This document shows positions 34,976-44,128 of a stretch of DNA of 64,000 nt, piece after piece (position 1 is the stretch's first letter; the number at the start of each line of letters is the position of its first letter). This stretch comes from Rubrivivax sp. GTDB taxonomy: Bacteria > Pseudomonadota > Gammaproteobacteria > Burkholderiales > Burkholderiaceae_C. The stretch covers positions 62,001-126,000 of the forward strand of contig JAIXYO010000019.1 in the NCBI GenBank assembly GCA_027490215.1, written 5' to 3'. The position numbers were made by a program, and so were the translations under genes. The notes under the pieces are model-generated. The model had not been told where the DNA came from, searched no databases, and saw nothing but the letters and a program-made list of their open reading frames with translations.

Positions 34976-36250
34976 ATGCCCATACTCGTCATCTCACTGT
35001 CGCCGCGTTCCCGCCTGCGCAGCCGCCATGCCAGTGTGGCTGCGCCCGGCACATCGGCGGCAGATGTCGAGTTCGATTACCACCTGAGCAACGACGGCTT
35101 CACGCTCGTCAACCAGGGTCGCTGTGCGGCGCCGCTGCTGCCCAAGGCAGACAGCGTGATCGCAGTGGTCAGCGAAGGCGACGTCGCCTGGCACCGCATC
35201 ACCTTGCCGAAAGCCCCGTCGGCACGGCTGCGCGCCGCGCTCACCGGTGTGCTTGAAGAGGCCTTGCTCGACGATGCCGAGGCCACGCACCTGGCGCTTG
35301 CGCCGGGTGCGGTTGCCGGTCAAACGACGTGGGTTGCAGCGGTCAACCGCGGCTGGTTGCGCGGCGAGTTGGCCGCCCTGGAGCGCCATCGCGTGTTCGT
35401 CGACCGCGTGGTTCCATCTGCCTGGCCCGACGCGCCCGCGAGGGGTCATTTCAGCGAGGAGGGCAGCGGAACCACGATGGATGTCAGCGGCAACGCCCGT
35501 CAGGATGTGGCGCTGACCTGGTCACATGCCGAAGGCGTCGCGATGCTGCGCTTGCAAGGCGGTCTGGCGCGTGCGCTGTTGCCTGCCGAGCTGCCCCTCG
35601 ATGCCCGCTGGACGGCGACGGCCGAAGTGGCGACCTTCGCAGAGCGCTGGCTCGGCGCTCCGGTGACGGTCGTGTCAAGCGCCGAACGCGCATTGCAGGC
35701 CACGCGTACCTTGTGGAATCTTCGTCAGTTCGATCTGGCTGCACGCCACCGCGGCACCCGCGCCGCACGCGATGCCTGGCGTCGCTGGCTGAGCCCGGGA
35801 TGGCGGCCGGTGCGCTATGGACTGCTGGCCTTGCTGGCGGTGCAGGTGCTTGGCCTGAATGTCTGGGCCTGGCACCAGCGTTCGGAACTGAATTCGCAAA
35901 AGCAGGCGATGGTCATGCTGCTGCAGACCACCTTCCCGCAGGTCAGCGCGGTACTGGATGCCCCACTTCAGATGCAGCGCGAGGTGGATGTCCTGCGCGC
36001 TGGGGCGGGTCGCCCGTCGGCCACCGATTTCGAACCGATGCTGCTCGCTGCAGCGGCTGCCTGGCCCGACGGTCAGCCACCAGTGGACAACCTGCGCTAC
36101 GAATCGGGCCGGCTCACGCTGGCAGCCACTGGCTGGGGCGATGCCGAGATCGCACAGTTCCGCAGCCAGCTGCAGCCAGCGGGATGGCAGGTCGAAGCCA
36201 GCGAGGGCCGCATCAGCCTGAGCCGCGCGGCCACGGGAACGACACCATGA
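34976..36250 (+). CDS. gspL: GspL, type II secretion inner-membrane platform protein
   Basis: Protein of 424 residues. The N-terminal cytoplasmic actin-like domain binds the ATPase GspE; a transmembrane helix is at about 277-297 (VRYGLLALLAVQVLGLNVWAW), then a periplasmic ferredoxin-like domain. ALLPAELPLDARW and HQRSELNSQKQAMVMLLQTTFPQVSAVLDAPLQM are characteristic. The upstream gap 34829-34975 has TAAACT near 34934 that could be a weak -10, but no clear -35. The stop overlaps gspM. Confidence 0.88.
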   Translation: MPILVISLSPRSRLRSRHASVAAPGTSAADVEFDYHLSNDGFTLVNQGRCAAPLLPKADSVIAVVSEGDVAWHRITLPKAPSARLRAALTGVLEEALLDDAEATHLALAPGAVAGQTTWVAAVNRGWLRGELAALERHRVFVDRVVPSAWPDAPARGHFSEEGSGTTMDVSGNARQDVALTWSHAEGVAMLRLQGGLARALLPAELPLDARWTATAEVATFAERWLGAPVTVVSSAERALQATRTLWNLRQFDLAARHRGTRAARDAWRRWLSPGWRPVRYGLLALLAVQVLGLNVWAWHQRSELNSQKQAMVMLLQTTFPQVSAVLDAPLQMQREVDVLRAGAGRPSATDFEPMLLAAAAAWPDGQPPVDNLRYESGRLTLAATGWGDAEIAQFRSQLQPAGWQVEASEGRISLSRAATGTTP

Positions 36251-36798
36251 GTCGCCCTGCAAGCAACCCAGCCCCCTCAGCGAATGGCCGCAGCAGTCGC
36301 CTGATGCCTGCCGCATGGATCGCTCCGCGCGATGCGCTGCAGGCTCGCTGGCGCACGCTGGCAGCGCGTGAGCGGACCGGGCTGATAGCCGCTGCGGTGC
36401 TCCTTGGCGTTTTTCTTCTTTGGAGCATGGCCGTCCAGCCGGCTTGGCGCACGCTGCGCGAGGCGCCGGGCCGCATCGACCAGCAGGGCGCCCAGCTTCA
36501 GGCTTTGCAACGGATGGCGGCCGAGGCGACGGAATTGCGCGCGATTGCACCGATCTCGAGCGCCCAGTCCAGCGTGGCACTCCAAGGAGCCACGGCCCGA
36601 TTGGCCGGTCGCGCGACCCTGCAGTTGCAAGGTGATCGCGCCACCGTGTCTGTCAACGGCCTGTCCGGTGACGAATTGCGCGACTGGCTGGCCGAGGTGC
36701 GCAGTGCCGCACGCGCACGCGCCACCGAGGTGCAGCTCACGCGCGGTGCGCAGGGCTACGCCGGCACGCTGGTGTTGAGCCTGGGCGGCAGCCGATGA
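36247..36798 (+). CDS. gspM: GspM, type II secretion inner-membrane protein
   Basis: Bitopic protein of 183 residues with a transmembrane helix at about 51-70 (TGLIAAAVLLGVFLLWSMAV) preceded by RWRTLAARERTG, then a short coiled coil and a ferredoxin-like domain (RATLQLQGDRATVSVNGLSGDELRDWLAEV). This is the GspM arrangement; it partners GspL. The ATG overlaps the gspL stop as ATGA, and gspN starts inside its stop codon. Confidence 0.88.
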   Translation: MSRPASNPAPSANGRSSRLMPAAWIAPRDALQARWRTLAARERTGLIAAAVLLGVFLLWSMAVQPAWRTLREAPGRIDQQGAQLQALQRMAAEATELRAIAPISSAQSSVALQGATARLAGRATLQLQGDRATVSVNGLSGDELRDWLAEVRSAARARATEVQLTRGAQGYAGTLVLSLGGSR

Positions 36799-37751
36799 AA
36801 CGCTTTTCGGCGAGTCGGCTGGGTCTGCCGGTGCCGCGGGCAGGCAATCGTCGTGCGCCATTTCAGAACAGTATGGTCACCTCGCGCTGGGCCGAATCAA
36901 CCTATGCCGAGGCAGCCTGGGGCCGCGCCCGCGGTGGTGGTGTTCGTTGGGCTTGGGCTGGCGCCATCAGTGGCACGCTGGTCGCGCTGATCTGCTTCGC
37001 GCCAGCCAGTTGGCTGGCCGAGGGGATCTCCGCGGCGACCGCGCAGCGGCTGTTGCTGTCTGATGCGCGTGGCAGTGTCTGGTCTGGCAGTGCGGTGCTG
37101 GTGCTGACCGGTGGGCCAGGCAGCCGCGACGCGGCCGCCCTGCCGGGACGGTTGACCTGGACGGTACGTCCGCGCGGCCTGGCGCTGGAGACTGTTCTCA
37201 CACAGACCTGCTGTCTGCACGGCGACGTGACCATCGTCTGGGCTCCGGGCCTCAGCGGCTACAGCCTGACGCTGAAACCACCCGCTGGCTGGGTCGGTCA
37301 GTGGCCCAGCGCCTGGTTGGCAGGTCTGGGCACACCCTGGAACACCTTGCGCCTTGGCGGCACCACACAACTGCTGTCGTCCGGCCTGACGATCGAGTCA
37401 GTGCAGGGCCGCTGGCGGCTGACGGGCGGTCTGGATATCGAGTTGCTGCATGCCTCGTCCCGGTTGTCCACGCTGGAGACACTCGGCAGCTATCGGCTCT
37501 CGGTCCAGGGCGGGCCGCCGGAGGTACAGCGCAACGGTACCCGCAGTGACATACCAGCAGGCGAAGCGACGATCACGCTGTCCACGATGGAGGGGGCCTT
37601 GCTGCTCAGTGGCAACGGCACCTGGGGAATGGCCGGGCTGCGCTTTCAGGGCGAGGCCAGCGCGGTCGACCCCGACGACGCTGCGCTCGGCAACCTGCTG
37701 AACATCATCGGACGGCGCGACGGCGCGCGGTCCGTCATTTCGATCGGATAG
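36795..37751 (+). CDS. gspN: GspN, type II secretion system protein N
   Basis: Protein of 318 residues with an N-terminal transmembrane helix at about 54-72 and a beta-rich periplasmic domain (RLLLSDARGSVWSGSAVLVL, LPGRLTWTVRPRG, LRLGGTTQLLSSGLTIESVQGRWRLTGGLDIELL). This is the GspN family, present in only part of type II systems; its role is not well defined. The ATG overlaps the gspM stop. A methionine at residue 28 could be an alternative start, but overlap favours the first. Confidence 0.85.
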   Translation: MKRFSASRLGLPVPRAGNRRAPFQNSMVTSRWAESTYAEAAWGRARGGGVRWAWAGAISGTLVALICFAPASWLAEGISAATAQRLLLSDARGSVWSGSAVLVLTGGPGSRDAAALPGRLTWTVRPRGLALETVLTQTCCLHGDVTIVWAPGLSGYSLTLKPPAGWVGQWPSAWLAGLGTPWNTLRLGGTTQLLSSGLTIESVQGRWRLTGGLDIELLHASSRLSTLETLGSYRLSVQGGPPEVQRNGTRSDIPAGEATITLSTMEGALLLSGNGTWGMAGLRFQGEASAVDPDDAALGNLLNIIGRRDGARSVISIG

Positions 37752-37753
37752 CC

Positions 37754-39991
37754 ATGAATCCTCGTGCCCCTACCTTGCTGCCGCGCTGCTGGCGCCGACT
37801 CACGTCGCGCGTCGGGACCGGCGCAGTGTGCATGCCATTGACGCTGTCGCTGCTGACGTCGCCGCTGGCGGCACTTCCATCGGCAGCACGCGCGCAGGCC
37901 GCAGCGCCTGAATCCGTGGCCAGCCGCTTCCGAGGCGAGCCGGTGACGCTGAACTTTGTCAACGCCGACATCGAGGCGGTGTCACGGGCCATGGCAGCCA
38001 TCCTGCGCCAGCAGTTCGTCGTCGACCCGCGCGTCAAGGGCACGATGACGCTGTACAGCGAGAAGGCGCTGGCGCCCCACGAGGCCTACCTGAATTACCT
38101 GGCCGCGCTGCGCGGACAGGGCTACACCGTCGTTGAAGTGGGCGGCCTGTTCAAGGTGGTGCCCGAAGCCGACGCCAAGCTGCAGTCGGGCACGGTGTCG
38201 GTGGGCGACGTCAACCGCCGCGGCGATCAGGTGCTGACGCAGATCTATCGGCTGACCCATGAGAACGCCAACAACCTGGTGCCGGTGCTGCGCCCGCTGA
38301 TCAGCCCCAACAACACCATCAACGCGAACCCCGGCAACAACACGCTGGTCATCACCGATTACGCCGACAACCTGCAGCGCATCGGCAAGATCATCGCGGC
38401 CATGGACACGCCCACCACGGGCGATGTCGAGGTCATCACCTTGAAGCACGCGGTGGCCAGCGACATCGCGGCGCTGGTGCAGCGGCTGACAGATTCAGCC
38501 GGCGGTACGGCCCCCGGCACCCCAGGAGCCACCGGCGCATCGGTGCTGGTCGATCCACGCAGCAATTCGCTGCTGGTGCGCGCGCCGAACCCGGCGCGGT
38601 TGGCAGCCGTTCGCGCATTGGTCGACAAGCTCGATCAGCCGGTTCAGGGCGGCAACGCGGCTGGCAACATCTGGGTGGTCTACCTGAAGAATGCCGATGC
38701 AACGAAGCTGGCCACCGTGCTGCGCGCGGCCTACAGCGGCAGTGGCGCCACCGGTGGCAACAACGGCGCGAGCCCGTCGTCAGGCGGCACACCGTCGACG
38801 CAAAGTCTGGTCAACGCCCTCAGCGGCCAGGGCGGCTCCACCCAGGCCACCGCACCGGTGACACCGTCGGCGGGTCCATCGACAGGTGGCTTCGTGCAGG
38901 CCGACCCAGCCACCAATTCGCTGATCATCACGGCGCCAGAGCCGATGTACCGCCAGTTGCGCGCGATGATCGATCAGCTCGATGCGCGGCGCGCGCAGGT
39001 GTTCATCGAGACCATGATCGTCGAGGTCACCGGCGACGACTCGGCCGACTTCGGCTTCCAGTGGCAGGCGCTGGGCAACGTCAACGGCCGCTACATCGGG
39101 GGCATTGGGACCAACTTCGGCGATGGCAGCACCAACATCCTGACCAATGCCGCAGCGAGCACCGTGACCGGCGCACTGGCCGGCCTTGGCCCGGGATTCA
39201 ACATCGGCGTGGTGCGCCAGATCGGCAACAACTACGGCCTGTCCGCGATCGCGCGGGCACTGCAATCGCGCGCCGACACCAACATCGTCTCGACGCCAAA
39301 CCTGGTCACGCTGGACAACGAAGAAGCGAAGATCATCGTCGGCAGCAATGTGCCCTTCATCACCGGCCAGTACACCAACACCGGCAGCGGTAGCTCGACG
39401 GTCAGCCCGTTTCAGACCATCGAGCGCAAGGACGTGGGTATCACACTGCGCATCCGCCCGCAGATCGGCGAGAACGGCACAGTCCGGATGACGCTGTTCC
39501 AGGAGTCCTCGAGCCTGGCTTTGGGCACGGCACCTGGCACGTCGAGCGCTGGCCCGACGACCAACAAGCGCTCGATCGAATCGACCGTGGTGGTCGATGA
39601 CGGGCAGATCATCGTGCTTGGCGGCCTGATCGAGGACACCTTCACGGTGGACAAGTCGCAGGTACCGATCCTCGGCGACATCCCCTACCTGGGCGCGCTG
39701 TTCCGCAGCGAGTCGCGCTCCAAGAAGCGCACCAACCAGATGGTGTTCCTGCGGCCGGTGGTGATGCGCGATGCCACGGCGTCGAACAGCCTGTCGATCG
39801 ACCGCTACGAACTGCTGCGCGGCGAGCAGAAGGACGTGCGGATCCCCTCCAACCCGCTGCTGCCGCTCAATGGCGTGCCGGTGGTTCCGCCCTTGAAGAC
39901 CGTGGAGGACACCGCCCAGCCGATCTCGCCACCATCGACCCGCCCACCGCCCACCGGCCCGGCATCGAACGTGCCGGCCGGCAGCAACTGA
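37754..39991 (+). CDS. gspD: GspD, type II secretion secretin
   Basis: Outer-membrane secretin of 745 residues. Signal peptide to about residue 38; N0 domain (VTLNFVNADIEAVSRAMAAILRQQFVVDPRVKGTM), three N1-N3 repeats with NTLVITD and NSLLVRAPNP, a Gly/Ser-rich N3 loop at about 330-365, then the secretin core (QVFIETMIVEVTGDDSADFGFQW, TPNLVTLDNEEAKIIVGSNVPF, VVVDDGQIIVLGGLIED). The C-terminal tail is Pro-rich. It lies between gspN and gspE, so secretin and ATPase sit together. Confidence 0.96.
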   Translation: MNPRAPTLLPRCWRRLTSRVGTGAVCMPLTLSLLTSPLAALPSAARAQAAAPESVASRFRGEPVTLNFVNADIEAVSRAMAAILRQQFVVDPRVKGTMTLYSEKALAPHEAYLNYLAALRGQGYTVVEVGGLFKVVPEADAKLQSGTVSVGDVNRRGDQVLTQIYRLTHENANNLVPVLRPLISPNNTINANPGNNTLVITDYADNLQRIGKIIAAMDTPTTGDVEVITLKHAVASDIAALVQRLTDSAGGTAPGTPGATGASVLVDPRSNSLLVRAPNPARLAAVRALVDKLDQPVQGGNAAGNIWVVYLKNADATKLATVLRAAYSGSGATGGNNGASPSSGGTPSTQSLVNALSGQGGSTQATAPVTPSAGPSTGGFVQADPATNSLIITAPEPMYRQLRAMIDQLDARRAQVFIETMIVEVTGDDSADFGFQWQALGNVNGRYIGGIGTNFGDGSTNILTNAAASTVTGALAGLGPGFNIGVVRQIGNNYGLSAIARALQSRADTNIVSTPNLVTLDNEEAKIIVGSNVPFITGQYTNTGSGSSTVSPFQTIERKDVGITLRIRPQIGENGTVRMTLFQESSSLALGTAPGTSSAGPTTNKRSIESTVVVDDGQIIVLGGLIEDTFTVDKSQVPILGDIPYLGALFRSESRSKKRTNQMVFLRPVVMRDATASNSLSIDRYELLRGEQKDVRIPSNPLLPLNGVPVVPPLKTVEDTAQPISPPSTRPPPTGPASNVPAGSN

Positions 39992-40009
39992 GGCGGGGCG
40001 CGACACGCC

Positions 40010-41431
40010 ATGGCCAGCCGTCACCCCCTGCCCTACGCCTACGCGCGAGCGCACACCGTGCTGCTCGAAGACGAGGGCGATCGCCTGGTGCTGTGGGCGC
40101 CTGAAACGGTGTCGTTGTCGGCGCTGGCCGAGGTGCTGCGGCTTTACGACGTCGACGCGCTGGAACGCGAAGCTGCAAGCACGCTGGCCAACCGCATCGC
40201 GGTCGCTTATGCCGGCAGCGAATCGAGCGCTGCAACCGTGATCGGCGAGGTCGAAAGTGCGGTGGACCTGAGCCGGATGATGCAGGAACTGCCGGCCATC
40301 GAAGACCTGCTTGAAGCCTCGAACGACGCGCCGATCATCCGCATGCTGAACGCCTTGCTGACGCAGGCCGCGAAGGACGGCGCCAGCGACATCCACATCG
40401 AACCCTACGAACGCTCGAGCTCGGTGCGCTTTCGCGTCGACGGCACGCTGCGCGAGGTGGTGCAGCCCAACAAGGCGCTGCATGCGGCGCTGATCTCGCG
40501 GCTGAAGATCATGGCCGAGCTCGACATCTCCGAGAAGCGCCTGCCGCAGGATGGACGCATCTCATTGCGCATCGGCGGCCGTGCGGTCGATGTGCGCGTC
40601 AGCACGCTGCCGTCGTCGCACGGCGAACGTGCGGTACTGCGCCTGCTCGACAAGGGCGAATCGAAGTTCACGCTCGAAGGCCTGGGGATGAGCGGCGATG
40701 TACTGACCAGCTTCGACCGATTGGTGCAGCAGCCTCACGGCATCGTGCTGGTCACCGGGCCCACCGGCTCGGGAAAGACGACCACGCTGTATGCCTCGCT
40801 CGGCCGTGTGGACACCTCGACGACCAATGTGCTGACGGTGGAAGACCCGGTGGAGTACGAGCTCGGCGGCATCGGCCAGACGCAGGTCAACCCGAAGATC
40901 GACCTGACGTTCGCGAAGGCGCTGCGCGCCATCCTGCGGCAGGACCCGGACGTGATCATGATCGGCGAGATCCGCGATTACGAAACCGCACAGATCGCGA
41001 TCCAGGCCTCGCTGACCGGCCACCTGGTGCTGGCCACGCTGCACACCAACGACGCGCCGAGCGCGGTCACGCGGCTGACAGACATGGGTGTCGAGCCCTT
41101 CCTTCTCAGCTCCAGCCTGCTGGGCGTGCTGGCCCAGCGGCTGGTGCGCAAGCTGTGTGTGCACTGCAAGAAGGCCGATGCGCAGGGGCGCTATCACCCC
41201 GTCGGCTGCGCCGAATGCGGCCAGACGGGCTACAAGGGCCGCACTGGTGTTTACGAAATGATGGTCGCCGACGACAAGGTGCGCTCGCTGATCCACAGCC
41301 GCGCCGCCGAATCGCAGCTTTTTGTCGCGGCTGAAGAGGCCGGCCTGCGCTCGATGCGCGAGGACGGCGAGCGGCTGGTCGCTGAAGGCATCACCTCGCC
41401 CGAGGAAGTGATGCGCGTGACAAGGGAATGA
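40010..41431 (+). CDS. gspE: GspE, type II secretion ATPase
   Basis: Hexameric motor ATPase of 473 residues. Walker [16 protein letters not shown], Asp box, Walker [16 protein letters not shown] and His box ([18 protein letters not shown]) are present. The zinc-binding element is short: CVHC, about 14 residues, CAEC (about 381-401), against roughly 30 or more between the CxxC pairs in most GspE proteins. The cytoplasmic N-terminal domain for GspL binding is also compact. It is followed by a 198-base interval holding a degenerate repeat before gspF. Confidence 0.95.
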   Translation: MASRHPLPYAYARAHTVLLEDEGDRLVLWAPETVSLSALAEVLRLYDVDALEREAASTLANRIAVAYAGSESSAATVIGEVESAVDLSRMMQELPAIEDLLEASNDAPIIRMLNALLTQAAKDGASDIHIEPYERSSSVRFRVDGTLREVVQPNKALHAALISRLKIMAELDISEKRLPQDGRISLRIGGRAVDVRVSTLPSSHGERAVLRLLDKGESKFTLEGLGMSGDVLTSFDRLVQQPHGIVLVTGPTGSGKTTTLYASLGRVDTSTTNVLTVEDPVEYELGGIGQTQVNPKIDLTFAKALRAILRQDPDVIMIGEIRDYETAQIAIQASLTGHLVLATLHTNDAPSAVTRLTDMGVEPFLLSSSLLGVLAQRLVRKLCVHCKKADAQGRYHPVGCAECGQTGYKGRTGVYEMMVADDKVRSLIHSRAAESQLFVAAEEAGLRSMREDGERLVAEGITSPEEVMRVTRE

Positions 41432-41619
41432 GCCCCCCAGTCGCTTCGCTGCCACCTTGCAGGCCGCGTTGGGCCGGCGGCCCAACTCCTCACCAGGCAC
41501 AAACCGTCCACTGGACCGTTTCTGTCCGGGCTCGGCCCCCAAGAGGCGCCAACCTGGTGGCCGGGGAACCCGTCCACGGTTGTTGCTTGATAAGCGCCTC
41601 GCTGCGCTTGCTGATCGGT
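41430..41619. repeat. Degenerate intergenic repeat, copy A (gspE-gspF gap)
   Basis: Begins GAGCCCCCCAGTCGCTTCGCT within the gspE stop region and ends CTTGCTGATCGGT just before gspF. The same start and end motifs occur in copy B at 42844-42955. Copy A is longer because of about 80 extra bases near its start. Elements beginning CCCCCAGTCGCT are common intergenic repeats in Burkholderiales genomes; function is unknown. Confidence 0.65.
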
Positions 41620-41629
41620 GCCAGCACGT

Positions 41630-42844
41630 ATGCCTGCTTATAAATTCGAGGCGCTGACCGCTGGGGGCAAATCGACCACTGGCATCGTCGAAGCCGACAA
41701 CGCGCGTGCTGCGCGCGCGCAGTTGCGGGCGCAGGCGCTGGTGCCGCTGGAGGTGACGCAGGTCGCCTCAGCCGGCACTTCGGGCCAGGGGCTGCGCTTC
41801 ACGACGCGGGTGTTCTCGACGACCGGGCTGGCGGTGTGGACGCGCCAGCTGGCGGGTCTGGTCGGCAGCGGTCTGCCGCTCGAACGCGCGCTCACCGCAC
41901 TGAGCGACGAAGCCGAAGACCCGCGCCAGCGGGAGCTGGTAGCCCACCTGCGCTCGGAGGTGAATGCCGGTTCGCCGTTCGCCCGTGCGCTTGGCAGCGC
42001 CGAGCGGGAGTTCGACGATGTCTACCGTGGCGTCGTTGCCGCCGGCGAGCAAAGCGGTGCGCTCGGACAGGTGCTGGAGCGGCTGGCCGATGACCTCGAA
42101 GAGCGCCAGGCGCTGAAGGCCAAGCTGATTGGCGCGACGTTGTACCCGGCCATCGTGTCGGTGATCGCGCTGGTGATCGTGATCTTCCTTGTCACCTATG
42201 TGGTGCCGCAGGTGGCGTCGGTGTTCACCAGTTCGAAGCGCGCGCTGCCCGCGCTGACCGTTGCGATGCTGGCCACCAGCAGCTTTTTGCGCAGCTACGG
42301 CTGGCTGCTGTTGCTGGCGATCGGCGCAGGGGTCGGTACGCTGCTGCTGATGCTGCGCAACCCGATGTTCCGCGAGCGCTTCGACGCCGCTTGGCTGAAC
42401 CTGCCATTGATCGGCCGGCTCGCGCGTGGCTACAACGCCGCGCGTTTCGCCGGCACGCTGGCGATGCTGGCCGGCGCCGGCGTGCCGATCCTGAAGGCCC
42501 TGCAAGCGGCGGCCGAGACGCTGTCGAACCAGGCGATGCGCAGCGATGCGCTCGACGCCCTGGTGCGTGTACGCGAAGGCGCGCCACTGGCCGCGGCACT
42601 CGCCGGCAAGAAGCGCTTTCCGGGCCTGCTGGCGATGTTCGCGCGCCTTGGCGAACAGACCGGCCAGTTGCCCGAGATGCTCGACCGTGCCGCCAAGCAG
42701 TTGGCGACCGAGGTGCAGCGCCGCGCGCTGCAGATGGCGACCATCCTGGAGCCGCTGTTGATCGTCGCGATGGGCGGCGTGGTGATGCTGATCGTGCTGG
42801 CCGTCTTGCTCCCCATCATTCAACTCAATACCTGGGTGAAATAG
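41630..42844 (+). CDS. gspF: GspF, type II secretion inner-membrane platform protein
   Basis: Polytopic protein of 404 residues. It starts PAYKFEALTAGGKSTTGIVEADNARAARAQLRAQAL, the usual GspF N-terminus, then has two GspF domains with helices at about 170-192, 222-244 and 376-398. LAGLVGSGLPLERALTALSDEAED and LAMLAGAGVPILKALQAAAETL are the repeated family motifs. The ATG at 41630 matches the family start; an ATG 12 bases upstream is in frame but unlikely. Flanked on both sides by copies of an intergenic repeat. Confidence 0.95.
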   Translation: MPAYKFEALTAGGKSTTGIVEADNARAARAQLRAQALVPLEVTQVASAGTSGQGLRFTTRVFSTTGLAVWTRQLAGLVGSGLPLERALTALSDEAEDPRQRELVAHLRSEVNAGSPFARALGSAEREFDDVYRGVVAAGEQSGALGQVLERLADDLEERQALKAKLIGATLYPAIVSVIALVIVIFLVTYVVPQVASVFTSSKRALPALTVAMLATSSFLRSYGWLLLLAIGAGVGTLLLMLRNPMFRERFDAAWLNLPLIGRLARGYNAARFAGTLAMLAGAGVPILKALQAAAETLSNQAMRSDALDALVRVREGAPLAAALAGKKRFPGLLAMFARLGEQTGQLPEMLDRAAKQLATEVQRRALQMATILEPLLIVAMGGVVMLIVLAVLLPIIQLNTWVK

Positions 42845-42955
42845 AGCCCCCCAGTCGCTGCGCTCCTGCCCCCGAGGGTCGCCGCCTTGCGGCCCGGCAA
42901 AGCCGGTTCCGCGGGCGTGGCTTGATGGACGCGTCGCTTCGCTTGCGTGATGGGT
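42844..42955. repeat. Degenerate intergenic repeat, copy B (after gspF)
   Basis: Starts GAGCCCCCCAGTCGCTGCGCT at the gspF stop and ends GCTTGCGTGATGGGT. Alignable with copy A over the opening 21 bases and over the last 85 or so (shared CCCCC-A/G-AG, CTTGAT, TCGCT-x-CGCTTGC). The sequence from 42956 to 43070, before the AAA+ gene, holds nothing else recognised. Confidence 0.65.
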
Positions 42956-43070
42956 CTGATGGCATGCAGTGTGCATGGCGTTTGACGTGTCAATGCGGTG
43001 CTTCTCCGAGGCATGGCGCTGGCGCCATGTGGTTGAATGATCCCAGCGAGGTTCACTTTTCGGAGGTTCG

Positions 43071-44072
43071 ATGTCTGCTTCCCATGAACTGGTCAAGGTG
43101 TCGGGCACTGGCGGCGGTATCCCAATCGCGCGTATGCGCAGCGTCTACCGCGTGGACGACGTGGGCCGAAAACTCGACAAGCTTCCCCACAAGGAACACG
43201 AAAACCTGCGTTCGACTTACGAACGCATGATCGAACTCGGACCGGAGCGTTTCCAGGTCAAGCCGTCCGGGCTGCCGGTCATGGATCATCTGTACGACGA
43301 CCTGCCGAACTTCTATCAGGTGCTCGATGACGTGAAGCGCCAACTTGCGCTGTGCGAAGACAGCCGCGATGCGCTCGAGATCACGCCCCTGCTGCTGCTC
43401 GGCCCACCGGGCATCGGCAAGACGCATTTCGCCCGCGAGCTGTCGCATTTGCTGGGCACCGGCATGGGCTTCATCTCGATGAGCTCAATGACCGCAGGCT
43501 GGGTGCTGTCAGGCGCGTCCAGCCAATGGAAAGGCGCTCGGCCCGGCAAGGTCTTCGAGACCCTGGTTGATGGCCAGTACGCCAACCCGGTGATGGTGGT
43601 CGACGAGATCGACAAGTCAGGCGGCGAGCATGCCTACGACCCACTGGGAGCGCTGTACAGCCTGCTGGAGCACGACACCGCCGGCAACTTCATAGACGAG
43701 TTCGCCGAGGTGCCGATCGACGCCAGCCAGGTCATCTGGGTGGCCACCGCGAACGATGCGCGCGGCATCCCCGACCCGATCCTGAACCGGATGAATGTCT
43801 ACGAGGTGCAGGCACCGGACCGCGACGCCGCGCGGCGCATTGCCACCAAACTGTATGCCTCGATTCGCTCCAGCCACGACTGGGGCAGCCGCTTCGAGGA
43901 ACAACCGAGCGCCGACGTACTCGACCGCATGAGCGAACTGGCCCCGCGCGAGATGCGACGTGCCTGGATGACGGCTTTCGGCAATGCCAAGCTCGATCGC
44001 CGCTCGCAGGTCTCGACGTCCGACCTGCCGGATGCACAACAGAGGCGCACGATGATGGGTTTCGTGCACTGA
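43071..44072 (+). CDS. AAA+ ATPase, Lon-like, without protease domain
   Basis: Protein of 333 residues. A Lon-type AAA+ module is clear: Walker A GPPGIGKTHF at about 111-120, Walker B VMVVDEIDK at about 175-183, sensor-1 IWVATANDARGIPDPILNRMNVYEV with the Arg finger, and a helical lid ending SELAPREMRRAWMTAFGNA. There is no Ser-Lys protease domain or Lon N-terminal substrate domain. A preceding 85-residue region includes IELGPERFQVKPSG. GGAGG lies close upstream. Function is unknown; remodelling or unfolding of protein partners is the usual role of such modules. Confidence 0.85.
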   Translation: MSASHELVKVSGTGGGIPIARMRSVYRVDDVGRKLDKLPHKEHENLRSTYERMIELGPERFQVKPSGLPVMDHLYDDLPNFYQVLDDVKRQLALCEDSRDALEITPLLLLGPPGIGKTHFARELSHLLGTGMGFISMSSMTAGWVLSGASSQWKGARPGKVFETLVDGQYANPVMVVDEIDKSGGEHAYDPLGALYSLLEHDTAGNFIDEFAEVPIDASQVIWVATANDARGIPDPILNRMNVYEVQAPDRDAARRIATKLYASIRSSHDWGSRFEEQPSADVLDRMSELAPREMRRAWMTAFGNAKLDRRSQVSTSDLPDAQQRRTMMGFVH

Positions 44073-44086
44073 TATAGGCCGGGACT

Positions 44087-44114
44087 GGCGCGTCTGGGGA
44101 GACCCAGCCGCGCC
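44087..44114 (+). other. Strong hairpin in the gap before the 5'-nucleotidase gene
   Basis: GGCGCG-T-CTGGG-GAGA-CCCAG-C-CGCGCC forms an 11-bp stem with one mismatch and a GAGA tetraloop. No T-run follows. It could act as a weak terminator or stabilise the AAA+ message 3' end. Confidence 0.5.
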
Positions 44115-44128
44115 GTATCATCTTTCGC

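Noticed and set aside
38780-40483. A 567-codon minus-strand frame over gspD and gspE
   Set aside because: Shadow of gspD/gspE; no motif or start signal.
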